DNA of 64,000 nt from Lachnospiraceae bacterium (GTDB lineage Bacteria > Bacillota > Clostridia > Lachnospirales > Lachnospiraceae): contig JAILLN010000029.1 in NCBI GenBank assembly GCA_024693135.1, forward strand, positions 1-64,000. Reading direction: 5' to 3'. This document shows positions 1 to 7,399 of the stretch, piece after piece. Under the pieces are notes generated by a model. The model was not told where the DNA came from and ran no database searches. It saw only the letters and a list, made by a program, of their open reading frames with translations. A program made the position numbers and the translations under genes. Position 1 is the first letter of the stretch, and the number at the start of each line of letters is the position of its first letter.

Positions 1-2727
1 GCGATCCCCTGCACCGGCTCTGAGATCGTCGGCCTGAAGGACGGAACCTATTATGTCAGATATAAGGAAACTGAATTCGTAAAAGCAGGGACAGCTGCAG
101 AGGTGGTGATCCCGAGGGTTGCGCCCCCGGTAGTCAGGGCAATACAGGGACTTGTCTATAACGGCAGCCCTCAGGCACTCGTTTCAGCTGATCCGATCTC
201 TGAAGGAAAAATTTATTATGCCGTAACCGGAAGAAACGATCCGGAGCCTGATAAGGGACAGTATTCCACAACGCTTCCCGCAAAGACCGATGCCGGAAGC
301 TACAGGGTATGGTATGAGATACGGGGAGCCGGGGATCCTCCGGAAGCGGGAGCCCTTTATGTGGAAATTGCCCAGATAGACCTTCGTCAGGATCTCTATT
401 ATATAAATCTGTCAACGAACGGGATCTACGGAATGGAGGGGATGCTCGATATCAGTTCCCGTATCCCTGAGGGAGAGTGTCCCAGATTACGTGTATATAC
501 CGTGAATGTATTTCAAGCCTTAAAAGATGTGCCCACCATCGATAATCCCCAGGCAGGCGCTGACACCATGAGGTTACATTACTCTGTAAAAAAGGAGGAG
601 GATTGTTATCCTGTACTTTCCGACACGGTCAGATTCGAGCTCTTTACGGTTTCTGTTGACCAGATGGTGAACTATCGTGATTATGATGTGGAGGTAAAAA
701 TCGAATTTTATAAGGAATGTGCGACGGGGCATGCGGATACGGAGCAGGTGATTGATTTCAAGGCACCAACCTGCACGGAAAAAGGCTATTCCGGGGATAT
801 CTGGTGTCATGACTGTCATGGGATCATCAAAGGAGAGGATATCCCGATTGACCCGGATGCCCATGATTTTGATTATTCCACCGGGGATGTGCTGACACCG
901 CCGACCACACTTACCTGGGGGCAGCATTCCTACCACTGCAGGCATGATCCTTCCCATACCATCACAAAGCAGGACATACCACCGCTGCCCTCGGATGACG
1001 GGGTGGACTACAGTGATTTTATCGAGGATACGAGATCTTTAAGCGGGGATGCTGCCGTCAGCCAGAATGAAACGGTGGATCCGGTAACCAAAGAAGTCAT
1101 AAAGACCGTTATCGTGGGAGGAGATGAGGTTTCAAAGATCATAAAGGATCCGGAGAGCGGGAAGGAGACCGTGGAATCAAAGATATGGGTGGCAGGACTG
1201 GAAAGCTCGTATACCTATACCGGATCAGCCATAAAGCCTTCCCCGCATGTCTACGATGGGATCAGGAAGCTTACAGAAAAGAAGGATTACTCCTTTACCT
1301 ATAAGGATAATAAAGAAACCGGGACAGCAAAGATATTCCTTAAGTTCAAAGGAAATTTCAAGGGCACGGAGGAGCAGGTCTTACATTTCCAGATCGTACC
1401 GGCGGTTTTAGGAAGAGATGTCATTGCAGAAGACCTTGCCGTCGCCGGTTCAAAGAAAGCCCAAAAGCCCATGCCGAAGCTGATCCGGGCCATGGACGGC
1501 AAGACGGTGAACAGTAAATTCTTTACCGTGACCTATGATGGCGCCGAAAGCATAAAGGAAGAGGGAACCTATACAGCGACGATCACTTCAAAAAACAACA
1601 ATTATGAAGGAACTGCGACGGCAAAGGTGATCGTCGTCGGCAGGAAGGACCGGTTATTGTCAAACGCAAAGGCGGCGTTTTCTCCGAAATCCTATGACTA
1701 TACCGGCGGCCCGATCGTACCGGAAAAGGGAAGCTATACCTTAAAACTTGGCGGCAGGGAGTTGGTCGAGGGAACAGATTACCGGCTTGCAGGGTTATTC
1801 AACAATACCGATCCCGGCACGGCGACAGTTATCTTTGAGGGCTTGGGAGCATCGGAAGGTGGTCTTGCCGGAACAAAGACCGCTTCCTTTAAGATCAAAG
1901 GAAACCGAAAGCTTCAGGAACCTGGGAGCGGTTCGGATTTCACCTATGCTTTTTCGGAAAGTGTTTCCTATGCCAAGGGCGGAGCAAAGCCTGCCCTTAT
2001 CGTAGAGGACAAGGGAGCCGCCCTGAAGGAAGGCAGGGATTATACTCTGTCTTATGCCAAAAATAAGTCGGTCACGAATGGGAAAACCGCCGAGATAAAG
2101 GTAAAGGGCAAGGGGAACTACAAAGGCAGCGTGGTCTTGAAATTTGAGATCACAGCGCAGAGCCTGGACGCAAAAGGCATGACCATTGAAGCCGCGGATC
2201 AGTTTACTACGCTGAAAAAGCTGAAAAAACCGTCCGTGACCGTGACCGATGCGGACGGCAGTAAGCTTAAGGCCGGAACGGATTATACGGTAGGAGAGGC
2301 GGATACTTCATCTCCGGGCAATACGGATGAAAGCGGAGAGGTCTTTATTACCGTGACCGGGAAAGGAAATTACAGCGGCGAACGCTCCGTAAAGACATCC
2401 TTCCGGTATATGCCGGTATCGGCAAACATGAGCAAGGCAAAGATCATGAAGAGCATTGATGCCCAGACCTATACCGGAAGTCAGGTGTGCCTGAAGAATG
2501 CGGATCTCAAAGAGATATTGTATACGGGCAAAAAGACGGCTCCCGGGTATCTTGAGCCCGGAAAGGATTATGTCATAAACGGATACAAAAATAATATAAA
2601 GAAGGGCACGGCAAAGGTCATACTGAAAGGCCTGGGCGGCTTTGGGGGTAAAAAAACACTGACCTTCCGGATCACGGAAAAGACGGGCGCGTTTAAAGGC
2701 GTCCTTATCGGCGGCAAGTGGCAGTGA
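1..2727 (+). CDS. Large Ig-like-repeat surface protein, 3' part
   Basis: The frame is open from the first base of the window, so the N-terminus, and any signal peptide, lies outside. The visible 908 codons contain a Cys/His-rich stretch (motif WCHDCHG near 780-840, then YHCRHDPSH near 930-960) that resembles small zinc-binding modules. From about 1190 there are repeated beta-rich modules with the recurring pattern YTGSAIKP followed by DYxxxYKxN and GNFKGT. These resemble bacterial Ig-like/MBG-type repeats of clostridial cell-surface proteins. No LPxTG motif or surface-layer-homology domain is seen at the C-terminus, which ends GGKWQ. The same modules recur in the tail of the lipase-like protein at 49307-53158, so the two are modular relatives. 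The likely role is structural or adhesive at the cell surface; no catalytic domain is visible in this part. Confidence 0.8.
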   Translation, partial: AIPCTGSEIVGLKDGTYYVRYKETEFVKAGTAAEVVIPRVAPPVVRAIQGLVYNGSPQALVSADPISEGKIYYAVTGRNDPEPDKGQYSTTLPAKTDAGSYRVWYEIRGAGDPPEAGALYVEIAQIDLRQDLYYINLSTNGIYGMEGMLDISSRIPEGECPRLRVYTVNVFQALKDVPTIDNPQAGADTMRLHYSVKKEEDCYPVLSDTVRFELFTVSVDQMVNYRDYDVEVKIEFYKECATGHADTEQVIDFKAPTCTEKGYSGDIWCHDCHGIIKGEDIPIDPDAHDFDYSTGDVLTPPTTLTWGQHSYHCRHDPSHTITKQDIPPLPSDDGVDYSDFIEDTRSLSGDAAVSQNETVDPVTKEVIKTVIVGGDEVSKIIKDPESGKETVESKIWVAGLESSYTYTGSAIKPSPHVYDGIRKLTEKKDYSFTYKDNKETGTAKIFLKFKGNFKGTEEQVLHFQIVPAVLGRDVIAEDLAVAGSKKAQKPMPKLIRAMDGKTVNSKFFTVTYDGAESIKEEGTYTATITSKNNNYEGTATAKVIVVGRKDRLLSNAKAAFSPKSYDYTGGPIVPEKGSYTLKLGGRELVEGTDYRLAGLFNNTDPGTATVIFEGLGASEGGLAGTKTASFKIKGNRKLQEPGSGSDFTYAFSESVSYAKGGAKPALIVEDKGAALKEGRDYTLSYAKNKSVTNGKTAEIKVKGKGNYKGSVVLKFEITAQSLDAKGMTIEAADQFTTLKKLKKPSVTVTDADGSKLKAGTDYTVGEADTSSPGNTDESGEVFITVTGKGNYSGERSVKTSFRYMPVSANMSKAKIMKSIDAQTYTGSQVCLKNADLKEILYTGKKTAPGYLEPGKDYVINGYKNNIKKGTAKVILKGLGGFGGKKTLTFRITEKTGAFKGVLIGGKWQ

Positions 2728-2814
2728 ACGAATAAAAAGGATCCCGAACAGAGCTGCTGGCGGTTAGCCTGGCGATGCCATAGGAAACGGAAAAATCGAA
2801 GATAAAAACACAGG

Positions 2815-2850
2815 ATAAGCAGTGGATCGGAATGATCTGCTGCTTATTTT
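2815..2850 (+). terminator. Probable intrinsic terminator after the surface-protein gene
   Basis: Arms ATAAGCAG (2815-2822) and CTGCTTAT (2840-2847) enclose a loop with two internal GATC motifs and are followed by a short T run. It lies about 90 bases after the stop codon. The stem is AU-rich, so the call is moderate. Confidence 0.5.
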
Positions 2851-2928
2851 ATCATTCGGCAGCCAGCAAAGGCTTTACCTGTTTTTTTACAGCCTGCGGG
2901 ATGATGATGCTTTTTTTTAAAAAGGGTG

Positions 2929-2957
2929 TTGACATACTTTGACAGTCGTAGTATATT
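2929..2957 (+). promoter_or_regulatory. Sigma-A promoter of the PadR operon
   Basis: A perfect TTGACA (2929-2934) is separated by 17 bases from TATATT (2952-2957). The adaptor and ABC genes downstream have no comparable promoter, so this probably drives the whole 3035-9781 operon. Confidence 0.75.
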
Positions 2958-3004
2958 TACATCGTCAAACGTAGTACGATAGTCGTAGTACGACAAACGT
3001 AGGA
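2944..3004 (+). promoter_or_regulatory. Operator array of CGTAGTA repeats
   Basis: CGTAGTA occurs at 2947, 2970 and 2984, with a variant CGTAGGA at 2998, giving spacings of 23, 14 and 14 bases. The copy at 2983-2993 is the near-perfect palindrome TCGTA-G-TACGA, and 2969-2979 (ACGTAGTACGA) is similar. The array begins inside the -10 region and fills the leader, a position suited to repression. The PadR-family regulator encoded immediately downstream is the obvious candidate ligand; that link is inference. Confidence 0.65.
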
Positions 3005-3034
3005 ACGACTGTCGGGGCAGAAGGAGGGATCATG

Positions 3035-3403
3035 ATGACAGAGATCAGCAGCGATGTGATCCGTGGCTATAATGATACGATGATCCTCTACATTCTCAAA
3101 AAGGAGCCATCCTACGGCTACGAGATCTCGAAACAGATCAAGAGCATCTCTGACGGAAAATACCGGATAAAGGAAACGACTCTTTACTCAGCATTTACGA
3201 GAATGGAAAAGAATGGTTACATCGAATCATTTACACAGGATCAGGATCCGGAGGGCAGCGGCAAGAAACGCACTTATTACCGGATCACGGATTCCGGAAG
3301 GAGGTACTACAGGGAGAAGTGCGATGAATGGAGCCTGACGAAGGATGTGATCGAACGATTCATCGAGCTGGAAGGAGAAGGAGAAGAAAATGGAAACGAT
3401 TAA
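3035..3403 (+). CDS. PadR-family transcriptional regulator
   Basis: About 122 residues, typical of a short PadR protein. The N-terminal winged helix carries the family pattern MILYILKKEPSYGYEI, then ETTLYSAFTRMEKNGYI as recognition helix and wing, and a DSGRRYY segment leading to the C-terminal dimerisation helix. ATG codons at 3032 and 3035 are both possible; AAGGAGG at 3021-3027 is better spaced from 3035. The 3' end overlaps the next gene by 14 bases, which suggests translational coupling. PadR proteins usually repress an adjacent membrane or efflux operon until a ligand binds, and the repeat array just upstream fits autoregulation. The inducer cannot be told from the sequence. Confidence 0.9.
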   Translation: MTEISSDVIRGYNDTMILYILKKEPSYGYEISKQIKSISDGKYRIKETTLYSAFTRMEKNGYIESFTQDQDPEGSGKKRTYYRITDSGRRYYREKCDEWSLTKDVIERFIELEGEGEENGND

Positions 3404-4364
3404 AAATTATCTGGAAGCAATGTTTGCGGGACTGCCCGACACTCCTGAGGTGAGAAGGGCCAGGGCGGAGCTCCTTCAGATGATGGAGGATAAATACAAT
3501 GAGCTCTGCGAAGAAGGGCAGGGCGAGAATACGGCGGTGGGCACAGTGATCTCCGAATTCGGAAATCTCGATGAGCTGGCCGAGGATCTGGGGCTTACAA
3601 AGGAGGTTCAGGAGTTTCACGAGATAGAGAGCGCGAACCCGCGCAGGCAGATCAGCCTGGATGAGACGATGGCTTATATCGGAAACCGGATCCGGAAATC
3701 CCTTTACCGCGCTCTCGGGATCATGCTCTGCATCGTATCGGTCGCATGTCCCATCCTTTCGTCGCAGAGCGAAAGGTTTATACTTGCCGGCCCGGCAATG
3801 ATGTTTGTATGCATCGCCCTGGGCGTGGGATTCATCGTATACAGCGGCTTTGCGGACAGCGAATGGAAATTCATCCGCAGGCAGCCCTGCTTCATCGACA
3901 TGAATACGGCCTCCTATGTGAAGGAAAGAAGGCGGAGCTTCGAAGGGATCCGTGCCATCTGCGTGACACTGGGGATCATATTGTGCATCGTCTGCTGGGT
4001 GCCCTGCGTGCTCTTTGCCATGTCTGCCAGGGTGACCATAGGACCGGCCATCATGTTCCTCCTTGTGGGCATCGGCGTATTTCTCATTGTCTATTCCAAC
4101 AGCGTAAGCAGGGGCCTGGATCTGCTGCTGCGTCTGAATGAACCCAGAACCATAAGCGGAGGCTATGGGGAGCCGGCGGTTTCCGAGGTGAAATATGTAA
4201 GCAAGACAGCCGAGACCATCGTCATCTGCTATTGGCCGGTGATCACATGCCTTTATCTCATCTTAAGCTTTTTGAGCTTCCGGTGGGATCTTACATGGAT
4301 CATCTGGCCCATCGCGGGAGTGGCATACAGGGCAGTGGTGATCAACTGCCGTAAGGAAGACTAA
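3390..4364 (+). CDS. HAAS/DUF1700-type membrane protein
   Basis: The first 75 or so residues (LPDTPEVRRARAELLQMMEDK, then a GNLDELAEDLG helix) match the HAAS signalling-domain pattern that commonly accompanies PadR regulators. Four or so hydrophobic segments follow, in two similar halves (around residues 105-155 and 185-240) separated by a charged loop, then two more near the C-terminus (about 280-315). The start is preceded by GAAGGAGAAGG inside the padR 3' end. PadR-HAAS pairs are known as a regulator with a membrane partner, but the biochemical role of HAAS proteins is poorly defined. Here the protein probably links the envelope to the PadR switch. An integral membrane location is clear; function is inferred from context. 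Confidence 0.8.
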   Translation: METIKNYLEAMFAGLPDTPEVRRARAELLQMMEDKYNELCEEGQGENTAVGTVISEFGNLDELAEDLGLTKEVQEFHEIESANPRRQISLDETMAYIGNRIRKSLYRALGIMLCIVSVACPILSSQSERFILAGPAMMFVCIALGVGFIVYSGFADSEWKFIRRQPCFIDMNTASYVKERRRSFEGIRAICVTLGIILCIVCWVPCVLFAMSARVTIGPAIMFLLVGIGVFLIVYSNSVSRGLDLLLRLNEPRTISGGYGEPAVSEVKYVSKTAETIVICYWPVITCLYLILSFLSFRWDLTWIIWPIAGVAYRAVVINCRKED

Positions 4365-4409
4365 GAGGAGTAAGACAGAGTGGAACATGCATTTATAGAG
4401 GAGGATAAC

Positions 4410-5174
4410 ATGAAAAACACAGCGGCAAAAATGATCATAACCGTGATGAGTCTGCTGACCATCGCCGCCATACTGGCAGGACTTTATATCCATGTTTTCC
4501 GGGGGAACAGCCCCTTCAGGGGAGGAGCGGTGGCTTCGGACAGGGTGGCCTTTGATGAAGAGGCGGAGGAGATCAGCATAGAGGCTGATGCGGCCAGGGT
4601 CACGGTGGAGGAGGGAGATCGGCTTTCTGTAGAATACTGCCTCCCCAAAAGCAGCAGGCCCATTGTAGAGCTTAAGGAGGGAAGGCTTTCGGTCGCCGGC
4701 GGAAAGACCGGGCCGGTTTTCTTCTTTGGCGGCAGCAAGGAGCTTAAGGTCAATGTAACGGTTCCGGCCGGCACGAAGCTGAAAAGCTTTTCTCTCAGGC
4801 TGGATGCCGGGAGGGTGACGATCGGATCCATCGATGCAGAGCATTTCAGCATAAAGTCGGATGCGGGTGACATGAAGCTTGCAAAGCTCAATACGGGTGA
4901 TTTTGAGATAAGGACAGATGCAGGAAACATCGACATAGAGGAGCTGACGGCGGATAGGGCTGAGATTAAGCTGGATGCCGGAAATATCGAGATCCGTGAC
5001 AGCAGCATAGATACCATTGAGGCAAAGGCGGATGCCGGGAATATCGAGGTGGAGGCTTCCACGGTAGGCCGCGGTTCCTGCGAAACGGATTTTGGAAACA
5101 TATCCCTTGCCGGAGAGATCGGGGACGTGTCGGCGAAGACCAGCGTAGGGAACACATCGATCAACGGGAAGTAA
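4410..5174 (+). CDS. Membrane-anchored DUF4097-type beta-repeat protein
   Basis: The start at 4410 is chosen because AGAGGAGG (4397-4404) lies just upstream; an upstream GTG in frame at 4380 lacks a site. A short charged N-terminus and one hydrophobic segment (about residues 8-26) predict a single-pass anchor with the rest outside. The exposed part is a right-handed beta-repeat: DAGRVTIGSI, DAGDMKLAKL, DAGNIDIEEL, DAGNIEIRDS and DAGNIEVEAS follow at about 19-residue intervals. This is the pattern of DUF4097/DUF4098 putative-adhesin repeats. These proteins often follow PadR-HAAS pairs. The role is unknown; it may sense or shield the envelope surface near the transporter that follows. Confidence 0.8.
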   Translation: MKNTAAKMIITVMSLLTIAAILAGLYIHVFRGNSPFRGGAVASDRVAFDEEAEEISIEADAARVTVEEGDRLSVEYCLPKSSRPIVELKEGRLSVAGGKTGPVFFFGGSKELKVNVTVPAGTKLKSFSLRLDAGRVTIGSIDAEHFSIKSDAGDMKLAKLNTGDFEIRTDAGNIDIEELTADRAEIKLDAGNIEIRDSSIDTIEAKADAGNIEVEASTVGRGSCETDFGNISLAGEIGDVSAKTSVGNTSINGK

Positions 5175-5194
5175 GCGGCGTCAGGAGGAGGATC

Positions 5195-6577
5195 ATGAGG
5201 CACTGGAAATGGATAGCAGGGGCATGCATCGTGCTGGGGGTGGCTGCAGGCGGTCTTTCCGTTAAAGCTTCGGCAAAGACAGCAGTCCAAACGGCGGTGG
5301 CAGAAAGAGGACGTCTTGATTGTAAGCTGGAGCTTAACGGGAAGGTCGAAAGCCTCAGGGGAAAAACCTATTTTGCCGGGATCCCGGGGCGCATAGGCTC
5401 CGTAATGGTCAGAGAGGGAGACTTCGTAAAAAAAGGAGACCTTCTCATCACCTATGACGAAGGGGAATTGTCAAAGGATCTGGCGCTCACCGAGCTGGAT
5501 GCGGCCGCAGACATGGGAAGATATGATGACAGCGCCCAGGCCGGAGAAAGGATGGAGGAGCTCTGCGGGGAAGCCGGGCGGTCCATAGCCGAGCTTGACC
5601 GGCAGATCAACGATACCGAAGTGGTCCTCATGCTGAACAGGAAACTGCTCACGGAAAGGCAGGGGGGATTTGCCGCCCGGGATGCCGCGCTTCAGGCGGA
5701 TCTTGCCTGCTGTACCGGGGGAGAGGATGAGGATCCGGAGGATGTACGGGAGAAGAGGGACAATATCCAAAAAGAGATCGCAAAAAATCAATACGATCTG
5801 CAATATGATCCGGAGATCTTGGAAAAACAGGAGAATATCCGGTACCTTGAATACCTTATGGCGAACCTCAGGGAAAAGAGGGCAGTCATGGAAAGCCAGA
5901 GATCCTCGGCCCAGATGAACCTTGAGACCCAGGGCGAAAAGGACAGAAACGAAGCCGTAAGGGCGGCGGATGATCTCGAAAATGAGAGCAGGCGGAAGGA
6001 CTTAGAGATGGCATCAAGCGGGATCCGGGCTGAGGTTGACGGAGTGGTCACGAAGCTTTCGGTCCTGGAGGGAAGCGGGGTCGAAAGGGGGCAGGAGCTG
6101 ATCCGGATTCAGTCCCTTTCCGATGCTGCGGTGGTCTGCCATGTCAATAAATACGACATCATAGACATGGAAGAGGGCCAGGCGGCTACAGCCCATATCA
6201 AGAATAAGGACTATTCCTGCCATGTATCGAGGATCGAAAAAAAGACCACAGACGACGGGGCGGCTCCCGGCATCCGGGTGGAGTGCAGGATCGACGAACC
6301 GGATGAGCAGATCATCTTAGGGATCGAGTCGAAAATCAATGTGGTGACCGCAAATGTCCTGGCGGCCCTGCTTATCCCGACCGATGCACTTTACAGCGAG
6401 GATGGGAAGGATTCTGTATTTGTCCTGGAGGAGGGAAAGGCCGTAAGGCGGGAGGTTGCCGCCGGAGTAAGAAATGATGACAGCACAGAGATCCTCGAAG
6501 GCCTTCGGGAAGGAGACATGGTCTGCTGGGATGAATCCGGGGAGCTGACAGAGGGACAGAATGTAAAGGGGAAATAA
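5195..6577 (+). CDS. HlyD/MacA-like efflux adaptor
   Basis: 460 residues. An N-terminal hydrophobic segment (about 5-25) is followed by a biotinyl-lipoyl-like half-motif (GRIGSVMVREGDFVKKGDLL near 70). A long charged alpha-helical hairpin spans about 90-275, the second lipoyl half is SGIRAEVDGVVTKL near 275-290, and beta-barrel and membrane-proximal domains end with a GLREGDMV motif. This is the layout of periplasmic or extracytoplasmic adaptor subunits. GGAGGAGG precedes the ATG by a few bases. The stop overlaps the next ATG (TAATG), so it is coupled to the ABC ATPase. It most likely forms a MacAB-like tripartite-type exporter with the next two genes, adapted to a single-membrane cell. Confidence 0.9.
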   Translation: MRHWKWIAGACIVLGVAAGGLSVKASAKTAVQTAVAERGRLDCKLELNGKVESLRGKTYFAGIPGRIGSVMVREGDFVKKGDLLITYDEGELSKDLALTELDAAADMGRYDDSAQAGERMEELCGEAGRSIAELDRQINDTEVVLMLNRKLLTERQGGFAARDAALQADLACCTGGEDEDPEDVREKRDNIQKEIAKNQYDLQYDPEILEKQENIRYLEYLMANLREKRAVMESQRSSAQMNLETQGEKDRNEAVRAADDLENESRRKDLEMASSGIRAEVDGVVTKLSVLEGSGVERGQELIRIQSLSDAAVVCHVNKYDIIDMEEGQAATAHIKNKDYSCHVSRIEKKTTDDGAAPGIRVECRIDEPDEQIILGIESKINVVTANVLAALLIPTDALYSEDGKDSVFVLEEGKAVRREVAAGVRNDDSTEILEGLREGDMVCWDESGELTEGQNVKGK

Positions 6578-7398
6578 TGGAAACCATGAGGCATGAAAAA
6601 AAGAGAGTGCTTTTTGCCAGGCATCTCTGCAAATCCTTCCGGACCGGAAGTTCTAAGCAGGATGTGCTGAAAAGCCTTGATCTGGAGATCTATAAAGGGG
6701 ATTTCACCGTGATCATGGGCAATTCCGGATCCGGCAAGAGTACCCTTCTCTATGCCCTTTCGGGGATGGACCACCCCAGCGCGGGGCAGATCGTCTATGA
6801 GAATGGCGGCCAGGAAACGAGCATTACCGGCTTTGACAATGACCGGCTCGCCGTATTCAGAAGGGAGCATGTGGGATTCGTATTTCAGCAGAATTACCTG
6901 AACGACAGCATGAGTGCCTTGGATAACATCATGGTGGTGGGGCTTTTGCGGCATAAGAACCGAAGGGAGCTGGCGGCAAGGGCCAAGGAGCTCCTGAAAA
7001 GGGTAGAGATCCAAAACGGTGACTGGGATAAGTTTCCGGCGCAGATGTCCGGAGGCATGCAGCAGAGGGTGGCCGTGGTACGCGGGGTGATCAACCGTCC
7101 CGAGGTATTGTATGCGGATGAACCCACAGGAGCGCTTAATTCCCAGAATACAGAAAATGTCCTGGATATCCTGACAGACCTGAATGCTGAGGGGCAGAGC
7201 ATCGTCATGGTCACGCATACGGTGGCCGCTGCAGAGCGGGGGAGCCGGATCATCTATCTTTCGGACGGCATGATCTCCGATGAGGTGGAGCTTGGACCCT
7301 ACGCCGGAAGCTACAGGGATGAGGACAACCCGGAGGTGGAAAAGGCAAAGGAACGGCACGCAAGGCTCAAGGAGTTCCTACAGGATATGGGGTGGTAG
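6577..7398 (+). CDS. ABC transporter ATP-binding protein, MacB/LolD type
   Basis: 273 residues. Walker A is GNSGSGKST near residue 48-56, the Q-loop lies in VGFVFQQNYL, the signature is MSGGMQQRVAVVR, Walker B is VLYADEPTGALNS, and the H-loop is MVTHTVA. The DEPTGALNS and QQ signature patterns place it with MacB, LolD and FtsE-like ATPases that drive mechanotransmission rather than substrate import. It overlaps the adaptor gene by one base, and the permease starts 1 base after its stop. The C-terminal extension of about 40 charged residues is longer than in minimal LolD proteins. Confidence 0.93.
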   Translation: METMRHEKKRVLFARHLCKSFRTGSSKQDVLKSLDLEIYKGDFTVIMGNSGSGKSTLLYALSGMDHPSAGQIVYENGGQETSITGFDNDRLAVFRREHVGFVFQQNYLNDSMSALDNIMVVGLLRHKNRRELAARAKELLKRVEIQNGDWDKFPAQMSGGMQQRVAVVRGVINRPEVLYADEPTGALNSQNTENVLDILTDLNAEGQSIVMVTHTVAAAERGSRIIYLSDGMISDEVELGPYAGSYRDEDNPEVEKAKERHARLKEFLQDMGW

Positions 7399-7399
7399 A

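Noticed and set aside
7280-7399. Forty-residue N-terminal extension of the FtsX permease
   Set aside because: These bases encode the end of the upstream ATPase in another frame, and the homologous start MVRYFF lies at 7400.
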